From assembly GCF_042647165.1 (NCBI RefSeq), contig NZ_JBHRUV010000031.1: 64,000 nt of DNA; one strand, 5' to 3'. The translations under genes were made by a program, and so were the position numbers. This DNA is from Camelimonas abortus. GTDB lineage: Bacteria; Pseudomonadota; Alphaproteobacteria; Rhizobiales; Beijerinckiaceae. Each line of letters opens with the position of its first letter. The first letter of the stretch is position 1. Positions 18,932 through 27,298 of the stretch are shown here, one piece after another. Under the pieces are notes generated by a model. It saw only the letters and a program-made list of their open reading frames with translations, had not been told where the DNA came from and searched no databases.

Positions 18932-19669
18932 TCACGCCGGACGGCTGACGCCCCACAGGGCGTCGAACAGCGTCGCCTGATGGGCGGCGAACTCTGCGCT
19001 GTCGATGATCAGCCCGTAGCTCTCCCGCGCCGACGAGATGATGCAGACCTTGTTTCCGTAGATGTACGAGGTCATGGCGATGTTGTGCTCCGGCGGGGCG
19101 TAGCGCAGCTCGCGCTTTTCCTCCTCGCTGCTCGGCCAGATCGGCGCGTCGTCGCGGTGCTCGGAGCGGATCACCCGCAGCCACACGCCGCGGCGGGCGC
19201 GCTCCTTCAGGTAGCGCTCCATTTCCTGGAGGCCGGGCTCCACCATCAGCTCGCGCATGGAGAGGGTGGCGCGCAGCATGGCGTCGCCGCCGGAAAGCGT
19301 GTCCCACAGGGCGGTGCGGATGCCCTCCGCGCCCGGGTGGAAGCGCACGCTCGGCCTGCCGCTGTGGTGGTAATAGAGCGAACGCAGCGCCGGCATGACG
19401 TCGTCGAGCATCTGGCGGCGGGCCTCGAGCCGCTCCAGCAGCACGCCCGGATCCTGGGCCACGACGAAACGGCGGCGGCCACGGTCGACGAAGCGCACCA
19501 GCCCCTCCGCCTCCAGCCTGACCAGACCGTCATGGGCAGTGGTGCGCGGCAGCCCGGCGCGGGCGGCGACATCGGTGACGGAAGCGCCTCCCGGCGCGGC
19601 GGCGGCAAGGTAGAGCCGGCAGAGCGTGCCGGAAATGCCGATGCGCGCCAGCTTTTCTTCGATATCCAC
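18932..19669 (-). CDS. TrmB-like helix-turn-helix transcriptional regulator
   Basis: A 245-residue regulator. The N-terminal winged helix (about residues 5-70; VTDVAARAGLPRTTAHDGLVRLEAEG is the recognition region) matches the TrmB/MarR-like HTH. The C-terminal two-thirds look like a PLD-like sensor domain as in TrmB relatives (MERYLKERARRGVWLRVI and NIAMTSYIYGNKVCIIS). It is divergent from the importer-nitrilase operon at 19956 and most likely controls it. The effector is unknown. Inverted repeats in the shared 286-bp gap are candidate operators. Confidence 0.8.
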   Translation of the reverse strand: MDIEEKLARIGISGTLCRLYLAAAAPGGASVTDVAARAGLPRTTAHDGLVRLEAEGLVRFVDRGRRRFVVAQDPGVLLERLEARRQMLDDVMPALRSLYYHHSGRPSVRFHPGAEGIRTALWDTLSGGDAMLRATLSMRELMVEPGLQEMERYLKERARRGVWLRVIRSEHRDDAPIWPSSEEEKRELRYAPPEHNIAMTSYIYGNKVCIISSARESYGLIIDSAEFAAHQATLFDALWGVSRPA

Positions 19670-19731
19670 GGTTCATGCCCCCCAACGGACGGTTGCGGCC
19701 GGCCTGGCGACGGCGTCAAGCGTCAGCCTGT

Positions 19732-19749
19732 TGTCGGAATTATCCGACA
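19732..19749. promoter_or_regulatory. Inverted repeat, candidate operator 1
   Basis: TGTCGGA and TCCGACA form perfect seven-base arms around ATTA, 63 bases upstream of the TrmB-like gene. The position suits autoregulation. Confidence 0.5.
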
Positions 19750-19801
19750 TTTTCCTGCATTCCGCTCCCATTCTGACCGCCCATCTCCGCCCTGCATGAC
19801 G

Positions 19802-19819
19802 GCTATCTGCACAGATAGC
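19802..19819. promoter_or_regulatory. Inverted repeat, candidate operator 2
   Basis: GCTATCTG and CAGATAGC are perfect eight-base arms separated by CA. The site is central in the AT-rich gap between the divergent regulator and permease genes. A weaker TGACG-ATA-CGTCA repeat follows at 19893-19905. Confidence 0.55.
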
Positions 19820-19955
19820 AGTCAATTAGCCCAATGAATAATCGTCAGACGCGATCAATTTCATTGACGGATAACGCCGACAAATCCCATGGTGACGATA
19901 CGTCAGCGATCGACACGCGCCCCACGGATTCCGTGGAAAGACGGAGGATCAGTCC

Positions 19956-20789
19956 ATGAACGCCAAAGCTGCCGCCGCCGAAACGCCGGTTTCCGTGCCC
20001 GTACGGCGTCCTTCAGCGCTCCGCAAGGCGCTCGCTGCTCCGTCGGCGCGCGCCGTCATCGGCCTCGCCGCCTTCTTCGCCATCTGGCAGGCGCTCACCA
20101 GTCTTGGCGTCATCGACGGCTTCATGCTTCCGTCGCCTTTCGCCGTCGCTTCCGCCCTGGTGGAAATGGCCGTCGACGGGTCGCTGTGGACCCACCTCAG
20201 CGCCAGCCTGGTGCGCGTGTTCATCGGCTTCTTCCTCGCCTGCGCCGCCGGCATCGCCCTCGGGCTGGTATGCGGCTGGTGGCGGGCAGTGTCGGACTAC
20301 GTGCGCCCGGTGGTGGAGGCGCTGCGGCCCATCCCGCCGCTGGCGTGGATCCCGATCACCATTCTCTGGTTCGGCCTGGGCGACAGCGCCTCTTACTTCC
20401 TGGTGTTCCTCGGCGCGGTGTTCCCGGCCTTCGTCGCCACCTACACCGCCGTGCGCGGCCTCGACCGCAACCAGATGAACGCAGCCCTGTGCCTCGGCGC
20501 CACGCCGCGCATGCTGTTCTTCGACGTCATCATCCCGGCCTCGCTGCCGATCGTGCTGCCGGGCCTGCGCATCGCCCTCGGCGTCGGCTGGATGTGCGTG
20601 GTCACCGCCGAGCTGATCGCCGCCCAGACCGGCCTTGGCTACCTGATCCAGCAGTCCCGCATGCTGTTCCAGATCAACAATGTCGTCGCCGGCATGGTGA
20701 CCATCGGCCTCGTCGGCTTCCTGATGTCCGCCGCCCTGGAGCGGCTGGAGCGCCGGGTCAACGCCTGGGCCCCGTCCGAACGCAACTGA
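19956..20789 (+). CDS. ABC transporter permease (SsuC/TauC type)
   Basis: A 277-residue inner-membrane permease of the nitrate/sulfonate/taurine/aliphatic-compound import family, with about six membrane segments. The EAA-like loop is visible as NAALCLGATPRMLFFDVIIPASLP near residue 175. GGAGGA stands about seven bases upstream. It is the first gene of the operon permease-ATPase-binding protein-flavin reductase-nitrilase. Family members carry sulfonates, taurine, pyrimidine precursors and others, so the substrate is open. Confidence 0.9.
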   Translation: MNAKAAAAETPVSVPVRRPSALRKALAAPSARAVIGLAAFFAIWQALTSLGVIDGFMLPSPFAVASALVEMAVDGSLWTHLSASLVRVFIGFFLACAAGIALGLVCGWWRAVSDYVRPVVEALRPIPPLAWIPITILWFGLGDSASYFLVFLGAVFPAFVATYTAVRGLDRNQMNAALCLGATPRMLFFDVIIPASLPIVLPGLRIALGVGWMCVVTAELIAAQTGLGYLIQQSRMLFQINNVVAGMVTIGLVGFLMSAALERLERRVNAWAPSERN

Positions 20790-20800
20790 GGAGAGCCGCC

Positions 20801-21634
20801 ATGAACGCCGCCGCCACCGTCATTCCGGCCGCCCAGGAGCCCCGCCCCGCCGCCAGCGACGCCCAGATCGTCATCCGCGACGTCAGCAAGGTCTACGGCG
20901 GAGCCGGCGCCGACTCCCCGGTGATCGCCCTCAACGGCGTCAACCTTGAGATCCGCAGGGGCGAGTTCATCTCGCTGCTCGGCCCCTCCGGCTGCGGCAA
21001 GTCCACGCTGCTGGCCATCATCGCCGGCTTCCAGCCCCCCTCCGCCGGCCAGGTCCTGCAGGACGGACGGCCCGTCACGAAACCGGGCCCGTCGCGCACG
21101 GTGGTGTTCCAGGACTACGCCCTGTTCGGCTGGATGACGGTTCAGGAGAACGTGGAGTTCGGCCTCAAGGCCAGGGGCATGCCGAAGGCGCAGCGGGGGG
21201 AGATCGCCCGCGAGCTGATCCGCCTGGTCCGCCTCGACGGCTTCGGGGACAAGTATCCGCACCAGATGTCCGGCGGCATGAAGCAGCGCGCCGCCATCGC
21301 CCGCGCCCTGGCGCCGGACCCCGACATCCTGCTGATGGACGAGCCCTTCGGCGCCCTCGACGCCCAGACCCGCGTGCTGCTGCAGGAGGAGATCGCCCGC
21401 ATCTCCACCGAGGCCGGCAAGACGGTGATCTTCGTCACCCACGGCATTGACGAGGCGGTGTTCCTCGCCGACCGCGTGGTGGTGATGAGCCCCCGCCCGG
21501 GCCGCGTACGCGAGGAGCTCGTCGTGCCGCTGCCCAGGCCCCGCACGGCCGCGATGCGCTCCGATCCATGGTTTGTCTCTGCGGTCAACGACCTGTGGGA
21601 GACGCTGAAGCCCGAGTGGCAAAAAGGGGAATGA
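20801..21634 (+). CDS. ABC transporter ATP-binding protein (SsuB/TauB type)
   Basis: A 277-residue ATPase. Walker A is GPSGCGKST near residue 65, the Q-loop is VVFQDYALFGWM, the signature is MSGGMKQRAAIARAL near residue 157, Walker B is ILLMDEPFGALD, and the switch histidine is in VTHGIDEA. It starts 11 bases after the permease with GAGGAGAG before the ATG, and its stop overlaps the ATG of the binding-protein gene in ATGA. Confidence 0.93.
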   Translation: MNAAATVIPAAQEPRPAASDAQIVIRDVSKVYGGAGADSPVIALNGVNLEIRRGEFISLLGPSGCGKSTLLAIIAGFQPPSAGQVLQDGRPVTKPGPSRTVVFQDYALFGWMTVQENVEFGLKARGMPKAQRGEIARELIRLVRLDGFGDKYPHQMSGGMKQRAAIARALAPDPDILLMDEPFGALDAQTRVLLQEEIARISTEAGKTVIFVTHGIDEAVFLADRVVVMSPRPGRVREELVVPLPRPRTAAMRSDPWFVSAVNDLWETLKPEWQKGE

Positions 21635-22692
21635 GCATGACCTCCACCATTTCGCGTCGCCGGTTCGGCCAGCTCGTGGCCGGCCTCGCCATCGCGGCGC
21701 CCGTCGCCGCCCCCGCCGTGGTCCGCGCGAAGGGCGCCGACAAGGTGCGGATGGGCTGGTTCAACACTACCACGGTTTCGGCGCAGATCGCCCACGTGCT
21801 GATGCGCACGGACATCGGCCCGCGCAACGGCCTCGACATCGAGCTGATCCAGCTCGCCGCCTCCCCGGCGGTGACCGAGGCGCTGGTGTCCGGCGCCTGC
21901 GACATCGGCGCCCTGTCGGACTTCGCCGCGGTCACCACCATGGCCATCGGCGCGCCGGTGACCACGGTCGCCGCCCAGGCGCGCTTCCGCTCCGGCGTGC
22001 TGGCCACGAAGAAGTCCGGCGTCACCGACATGCAGGGCCTGCGCGGCAGGCAGATTTACGGCACCTTCGGCATCACCGCCTTCCAGAACGCCCAGGAGGC
22101 GGTGATCCGGGCCGGCCTGACGCCCGGCAAGGACGTGACCTTCGTCAATGTCGGCCCGGCGGAGCTCGCCGACGCCGTCGGCGCCCAGCGCATCGACGCC
22201 TTCTTCACCTACGACCCGTTCGTCACCTTCTTCGAGCACGCCGGCCACGCCACGGTGCTGTCGCAGGACCTGTCGCCGATCATCGCGCTGACGGCGAACA
22301 ACCGCTTCCTGAAGGAGCGGCCGGACGTGCTGAAGCGCTTCCTCAAGGCCAATTCCGAGGCGCTGTACTTCGCCAGCCAGAACAATGACCTGGCCAACGC
22401 CTGGTTCCGCACCCTGGAGCCGGCGAAGAACATCCCGGTCGACGTGCTGCAGAAGGCTTCCGCCTTCGATCCGGCCTGGACGGCGAAGAGCTACGACCAG
22501 ATCCGCATGGCGCTCTCGCCGGAGCAGATCGCCAAAATGGAGGTGCTGGCGAAGTGGGGCGTGGAGAACAGGCTGCTGCCGCGCCTGCCCGACGTGACGA
22601 AGTTCATCGACACGCAGATCGCCGCCGCAGTGGACGCCGGAGCCCACGCCAGCGGCTTCGACCTGGCGCAGGTGAAGATCCTGCGTCCCTGA
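21631..22692 (+). CDS. ABC transporter substrate-binding protein (NMT1/SsuA-like, Tat-exported)
   Basis: A 353-residue periplasmic binding protein of the NMT1/THI5/SsuA type. The N-terminus carries a twin-arginine signal (ISRRRFGQLVAGLAIAAPVA), so it is probably exported folded. The two-lobed domain runs from VRMGWFNTTTVSAQIAHVL to about residue 330. Segments such as LVSGACDIGALSDFA and PAELADAVGAQRIDAFFTYD are typical. Translation is coupled to the ATPase gene by the ATGA overlap. The ligand is unknown; the downstream nitrilase suggests a nitrile or related nitrogen compound. Confidence 0.88.
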   Translation: MSMTSTISRRRFGQLVAGLAIAAPVAAPAVVRAKGADKVRMGWFNTTTVSAQIAHVLMRTDIGPRNGLDIELIQLAASPAVTEALVSGACDIGALSDFAAVTTMAIGAPVTTVAAQARFRSGVLATKKSGVTDMQGLRGRQIYGTFGITAFQNAQEAVIRAGLTPGKDVTFVNVGPAELADAVGAQRIDAFFTYDPFVTFFEHAGHATVLSQDLSPIIALTANNRFLKERPDVLKRFLKANSEALYFASQNNDLANAWFRTLEPAKNIPVDVLQKASAFDPAWTAKSYDQIRMALSPEQIAKMEVLAKWGVENRLLPRLPDVTKFIDTQIAAAVDAGAHASGFDLAQVKILRP

Positions 22693-22845
22693 TCCGGACC
22701 GGGCCCGCCATGGGCCCGGCCCGAGGCCCCGGCGGGGCCGGTCGCGCATCCCGGCCCCGCCCCCATGCGTGGCGCCCTCACGCGTCGCGCCGCGCCCCGC
22801 GCGGCGGCGCGCCGCCCGCTTCCGTAACCGCCGGAGGACGCCCGG

Positions 22846-23592
22846 ATGACGCAGCAGCACCCCATGGCCGGGGGGCCGGACCACGCCGGGGCGCCGGAGA
22901 CGCGCCGTTTCGACTTCGCCGCCATGGACGGCGCGGCGCGCTACCGGCTGCTGGCCTCCACCATCATGCCGCGGCCCATCGCCTGGGTGACCACCTGCGC
23001 CCCGGACGGAACGGTGAACGCCGCGCCCTACTCCTTCTTCAATTTTTTCGGCGCCGACCGGCCGGTGCTGGCCATCGGCGCGCTCGCCCGCCCCGGCCGC
23101 GAGAAGGACACCGCGGCCAATATCCGCGCCACCGGGGAGTTCGTGGTCAATCTGGTGTCTTTCGCCCTGGCGGAGGCGATGAACGCCACCTGCGTCGAGG
23201 CGCCGCCGGAGGTGGACGAGCTGGCGCTGGCCGGCCTCGCCGCCGCGCCCTCGCATGCGGTGGCGCCGCCGCGCATCGCCGCCAGTCCCGCGGCTTTCGA
23301 ATGCCGCGTGATGCGCCTGCTCGACACCGGCCCCGGCCAGCTTCTGGTCGTGGGCGAGATCCTGCACGCCCATTACGCCGAACGCGTGCTGCGCGGCCCG
23401 CCGGAGCGGCCGCGGGTGGCGGCGGCGGCGCTGGATCTGGTGGGGCGCATGCACGGCGCCTCCGCCTATGTGCGCACCCGCGACGTCTTTCACCTGGAGC
23501 GGCCCGTCTGGCCGGCCCCGGCCGGCGCGGCGCAGGCCGCATCCCCGGACGCCGGCGGCGGGGCCCAGACCGCCGCCGCGCCCGGGCGCTGA
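22846..23592 (+). CDS. Flavin reductase-like FMN-binding protein
   Basis: A 248-residue member of the flavin reductase-like split-barrel family (DIM6/NTAB). Key segments are STIMPRPIAWVTTCAPDG near residue 39, the flavin loop NAAPYSFFNFFG, and the C-terminal HMPLVGRMHG equivalent (LDLVGRMHGASAY). Relatives supply reduced flavin to monooxygenases, but no monooxygenase is encoded here, so it may instead act alone on flavin or another substrate. It lies 153 bases after the binding-protein gene, within the nitrilase operon. The C-terminal 25 residues are Ala/Pro-rich. Confidence 0.85.
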   Translation: MTQQHPMAGGPDHAGAPETRRFDFAAMDGAARYRLLASTIMPRPIAWVTTCAPDGTVNAAPYSFFNFFGADRPVLAIGALARPGREKDTAANIRATGEFVVNLVSFALAEAMNATCVEAPPEVDELALAGLAAAPSHAVAPPRIAASPAAFECRVMRLLDTGPGQLLVVGEILHAHYAERVLRGPPERPRVAAAALDLVGRMHGASAYVRTRDVFHLERPVWPAPAGAAQAASPDAGGGAQTAAAPGR

Positions 23593-23663
23593 GTTCACGC
23601 GTCTTTTCGGAAGGGGCGGCGCCCGCCGCCCGGAAAAACGCCCTGTCAGGAAGGATGACACCC

Positions 23664-24626
23664 ATGACGAAGGTCAAGGTCGCCGCGGTCCAGGCCGCCA
23701 CCATCCCGTTCGACGCCGCCGCCGCCACGGCGAAGGTGGTCGCGCTCGCCGCCGAGGCGGCGGCGCTCGGCGCCCGCATCGCGGTGTTTCCGGAAGCGTT
23801 CATCGGCGGCTATCCCAAGGGGCTGGATTTCGGCTGCTGCGTCGGCCAGCGCACGCCCGGAGGCCGGGCCGACTTCGCCCGCTACGTGAAGGGCGCCATC
23901 GCCGTTCCCGGCCCGGAGACGGAGGCCATCGCCGCCGCCTGCGCCCGCCACGACATGCATGTGGTGGTGGGCGTGATGGAGCGCGACGGCGGCACGCTCT
24001 ACTGCACGGCGCTGTACTTCGGCCCCGGCGGCCTGCTCGGCAAGCACCGCAAGACCATGCCCACCGGAGCCGAGCGGCTGGTGTGGGGCTTCGGCGACGG
24101 CTCCACCCTCACCGTGGTGGACACCCCTTGCGGCAGGCTCGGCGGCGCCATCTGCTGGGAGCACTACATGCCGCTGCTGCGCGCCGCGTATTACGCGAAA
24201 GGCGTGCAGATCTGGACCGCCCCCACCGCCGACGACCGGCCCACCTGGATTCCCACCATGCAGCACGTCGCCATGGAGGGCCGCTGCTTCGTCATCAGCG
24301 CCTGCCAGGCGATGCGACGCTCCGATTTCCCGGAGGATTACGCCAGCCGCATCGAGTCGGAGCCGGACGCGTGGATGATGCACGGCCGTTCGGTGATCGT
24401 CGGGCCGCTGGGCGAGATTCTCGCCGGCCCGCTGGTGGATGAGGAAGGCATCCTCACCGCCGACATCGACCTGGACGACATTCTGGGGGCGAAGCTCGAT
24501 TTCGATCCGGTCGGCCACTACGCCCGCCCCGACCTGTTCAGCCTGACGGTGAACGTGGCGCCGCAGCGCCCGGTGGTGATCACCGGCGCCGCCGCGCCGG
24601 ATGGCGACGACGGCGCGCAGGACTGA
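23664..24626 (+). CDS. Nitrilase (carbon-nitrogen hydrolase)
   Basis: A 320-residue enzyme of nitrilase branch 1, converting R-CN to the acid and ammonia. The catalytic triad is complete: Glu44 in FPEAFIGGYPKG, Lys130 in HRKTMPTGAE, and Cys164 in GGAICWEHYMPL. Length and spacing match aliphatic and aromatic nitrilases rather than ureidopropionases. ATG 23664 is preferred because AGGAAGG is nine bases upstream; ATG 23655 lies within that region. It is the last gene of the importer operon. Preference (arylacetonitrile, aliphatic, indoleacetonitrile, cyanide-type) cannot be read from sequence. Confidence 0.93.
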   Translation: MTKVKVAAVQAATIPFDAAAATAKVVALAAEAAALGARIAVFPEAFIGGYPKGLDFGCCVGQRTPGGRADFARYVKGAIAVPGPETEAIAAACARHDMHVVVGVMERDGGTLYCTALYFGPGGLLGKHRKTMPTGAERLVWGFGDGSTLTVVDTPCGRLGGAICWEHYMPLLRAAYYAKGVQIWTAPTADDRPTWIPTMQHVAMEGRCFVISACQAMRRSDFPEDYASRIESEPDAWMMHGRSVIVGPLGEILAGPLVDEEGILTADIDLDDILGAKLDFDPVGHYARPDLFSLTVNVAPQRPVVITGAAAPDGDDGAQD

Positions 24627-24754
24627 ACCGCAGACGCAGAAGCGAAAGGGCGCGCCGCCTGCCTGCGCGCCCGGCCGCACTGGCCCCGCCCCTCCAGGAA
24701 ATACGGGCCGGAAACATGGAGCGGCCGCCCGCCGGCGCCGCGTCCGCAGAAGGC

Positions 24755-25681
24755 TCAGCGCGCCAGCAGACGGGCGCGCCACGCGCCTGCGTCCACCATG
24801 GACGAAATGACGCCGGCCAGGATCTGCGCCACCGCCTCGGCCCCGCGGATGTTCATGCTGCGCTGCGACACCACCACCGACAGCCTCCATGACGGGGTGG
24901 GGTCGAGGATCGGCACGGCGCGCATCTCGCCGCGCTCCAGCTCGCGGCTGAAGGCGAAGTGCGGCATCACGCAGATCGCCCCTTCCTCGCACACGATGCG
25001 GCCGATGGCCGGCAGGCTGTCGCAGTCCACGCCCTGCAGGTGCTGGTCGCACAGGGCGGCGCTGCGCTCCATCACCGTGCGCAGCACGTTGGGGCTGCCC
25101 GGCAGCACCAGCGGATGCGCCGCCAGCTCGGCCATGGTCACGCTGTCGCGCGCCGCCAGGGGATGGCCCGGGGCCACGATCGCCATCAGGTCCTCGGCGA
25201 TCATCTCGGTCCAGGCGACGTTTTCGAAGGCCTTGTGATTGTACAGCAGGCAGACGTCGAGCCGGCCCTGCTGCAGGTATTCGTCCAGCACCGCGGTCAT
25301 GGCCTCGATGAGGTGGATGGTGACGCGCGGATGCGCCTCGCGCACCGCGCGCACCAGCGGCAGCGACAGGCCGCGGGCGGCGGAGGTGGGCAGGCCCACG
25401 GTCACCCGGCCATGGGGCGAGGCGGTGTCGGAGCGCACCACGTCGCGGGCGCGCTCCACCTCACGGATGATGCGCATGGCGTGGTCATAGAGCTGCTGGC
25501 CCTTTTCGGTGAGCGCCACGCCGCGGGCATGCCGCACCAGCAGCTCCGCCCCCAGCTCCTGCTCCAGATTTTTCATCTGCTGGCTCAGCGACGGCTGCGC
25601 GATGCGCAACACCTCGGCGGCCCGGGAGAAGCTGTTGTTGTCGGCGATCTGTACGAAGTATTTCAGCTGGCGGAAGTCCAT
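24755..25681 (-). CDS. LysR family transcriptional regulator
   Basis: A 308-residue LysR-type regulator from the chosen ATG. The winged helix occupies residues 1-60 (MDFRQLKYFVQIADNNSFSR, then AAEVLRIAQPSLSQQMKNLE), followed by the two-lobed effector domain. It resembles the NAC/CbbR/nitrogen-assimilation group in its N-terminal sequence. An upstream in-frame extension to 25744 is possible but not family-like. It is divergent from the Liv-cyclase-amidase operon and very likely controls it. The gap contains several GCCTAT elements. Confidence 0.92.
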   Translation of the reverse strand: MDFRQLKYFVQIADNNSFSRAAEVLRIAQPSLSQQMKNLEQELGAELLVRHARGVALTEKGQQLYDHAMRIIREVERARDVVRSDTASPHGRVTVGLPTSAARGLSLPLVRAVREAHPRVTIHLIEAMTAVLDEYLQQGRLDVCLLYNHKAFENVAWTEMIAEDLMAIVAPGHPLAARDSVTMAELAAHPLVLPGSPNVLRTVMERSAALCDQHLQGVDCDSLPAIGRIVCEEGAICVMPHFAFSRELERGEMRAVPILDPTPSWRLSVVVSQRSMNIRGAEAVAQILAGVISSMVDAGAWRARLLAR

Positions 25682-25759
25682 GACCTTAGGAGAACTCTTC
25701 CGCCGCGCGGGGCAACGCGCATATTTGTTCACGGCGCCCATCAAACGGACATTCCGTCA

Positions 25760-25869
25760 GCCTATGGCGGCCTGCGGGCTGAAAACGCACGTTTCGCAAC
25801 GTGTTGCAGAATTTCGACGGTTATAGAAACTGCCTATATTTTCATATTATAGGCGCTGCCTATGGCGGC
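25760..25869. promoter_or_regulatory. Divergent control region with GCCTAT repeats and inverted repeats
   Basis: GCCTATGGCGGC occurs exactly at 25760-25771 and 25858-25869. GCCTATA (25832-25838) and TATAGGC (25848-25854) form a seven-base inverted repeat with nine bases between. CACGTT-TCGC-AACGTG (25788-25803) overlaps GCAAC-GT-GTTGC (25796-25807). The AT-richer stretch separates the LysR gene and livK-like gene, and the spaced palindromes are what a LysR tetramer would need. Confidence 0.55.
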
Positions 25870-25980
25870 ATTGGAAATTTATCTTTGTCGCCGCCGCCCC
25901 CGTCTCAGTAGCCTTTTCACAGTTGGCGACCCCCCGGCGTACCGCCAGGCGCCCTTTACTGAACGTGGGGAGATCTACCA

Positions 25981-27180
25981 GTGAAGTTCCGCAGTGTTAC
26001 GCGCAGCCGCGCCCTGGCTGCAACGGCTTTGCTTTGCCTTTCGGCGGGCCTCGCCCACGCCGCGCAGAAGCCCTGCATCGGCAATTCCAACGCCGTCACC
26101 GGCCCGGCCGCCTTTGGCGGCGCCGCCGTGAAAATGGGCGCGGAGATCGCCATCGAGGAGATCAATGAGGCCGGCGGCGTGCTCGGCCAGAAGCTGAAGT
26201 TCATCCAGTATGACGACGCCGGCGCGCCGCCGCGCGGCGTCGACAACGTCCGCCGCATCGCCCTCGCCGACAAGTGCGTGGCGGTGCTGGGCGGCTACCA
26301 CTCCACCGTCTCGGTGGCCCAGGCCGAGCCGGTGAACGAGATCGGCATTCCCTTCATCGGCGTGCTGGCCGCCAATACAAAGGCCATCGAGAACGGCGCC
26401 GACCCGAACTACATGTTCCGCGTCTCGGCCAAGGACAAGTGGGTGGCGCGCTATCTCGTCGAGCAGGCCATCAGGCAGTCGAAGAACGGCAAGATCGCTT
26501 TCTTCTATGAGAACACCGGCTGGGGCAACGGCGCCCTGCCCGACGTGAAGGACGCCATGGCCCGGGCCGGCAAGGAGCTGGTGGCCGTCGAGACCTTCAA
26601 CTGGAACGACCAGGACATGTCCGCCCAGGCCATGCGCGCCCGCGACGCCGGCGCGGACGTGGCCCTGTTCTGGGCCCTGGACCGCGAAGGCAACCAGCTG
26701 CTGCGCTCCATGGACAAGGTGGGCTACAGGCCCACCGTGATCGGCGCCTGGGGCATCGCCGGCAACCTCGGCGAGCTGGCCGGTCCGCTGGCCAACGGCG
26801 TGCAGGTGATCCAGACCTACACCTTCATGGGCGACATGGACCCGAAGAAGAAGGCGCTGTGGGAGAAGATCCAGAAGAAGTACGGCGTGAAGGATCCTTC
26901 GGAGATCAAGATGCCGTCCGGCGTCGGCAACGCCTATGACGCGGTCTACATCCTCAAGGCCGCCATCGAGAAGGCCGGCGCGTTCGACTGGAAGAAGGTG
27001 CGCGACGCCCTCTACGACGTGCGGCTCGACGGCCTCGTGGCGAAATATGACCCGGCCTTCGACAGGTCCGATCCGGAGCGCCAGGACGCCATCCTGCCCC
27101 AGTACTACAAGCTGACCGTGTGGCAGGACGGCAAGCTCCTGCCCATCGAGCAGACGCCCTACGCGTCCGCCGTGAAGTAA
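25981..27180 (+). CDS. ABC transporter substrate-binding protein (LivK type)
   Basis: A 399-residue type I periplasmic binding protein of the branched-chain amino acid/amide family. A Sec signal peptide spans about residues 1-26 (ending LSAGLAHAAQ). Typical segments are NAVTGPAAFGGAAVKMGAEI and INEAGGVLGQKLKF. It starts with GTG, with GGGGAGA about seven bases upstream. It is the first gene of a five-gene operon whose enzymes hydrolyse amide-like bonds, so the ligand may be an amide or cyclic amide rather than a free amino acid. Confidence 0.92.
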   Translation: MKFRSVTRSRALAATALLCLSAGLAHAAQKPCIGNSNAVTGPAAFGGAAVKMGAEIAIEEINEAGGVLGQKLKFIQYDDAGAPPRGVDNVRRIALADKCVAVLGGYHSTVSVAQAEPVNEIGIPFIGVLAANTKAIENGADPNYMFRVSAKDKWVARYLVEQAIRQSKNGKIAFFYENTGWGNGALPDVKDAMARAGKELVAVETFNWNDQDMSAQAMRARDAGADVALFWALDREGNQLLRSMDKVGYRPTVIGAWGIAGNLGELAGPLANGVQVIQTYTFMGDMDPKKKALWEKIQKKYGVKDPSEIKMPSGVGNAYDAVYILKAAIEKAGAFDWKKVRDALYDVRLDGLVAKYDPAFDRSDPERQDAILPQYYKLTVWQDGKLLPIEQTPYASAVK

Positions 27181-27298
27181 CGCCGGCCTGGCGGGCTCCG
27201 TCCCGCCGCCGCCCACCCGTCACATCGCAGACCTGCGCCAGCCGGCGCGCGTCGCGCGCGCCGGACGGGCGCCTGCGCGCCGGTCGAAGGACGAAGGC

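Noticed and set aside
21142..23661. Very long open frames opposite real genes, for example 839 codons here and 1027 codons at 48514-51597
   Set aside because: High GC removes stop codons from the other frames. Their proteins are Arg/Gly/His/Ala-rich, lack any domain and mirror well-supported genes on the opposite strand.
19955..24626. Sulfonate-utilisation (ssu) or taurine operon
   Set aside because: The importer type would fit, but no SsuD or TauD oxygenase is present and a nitrilase is. The substrate is therefore left open.
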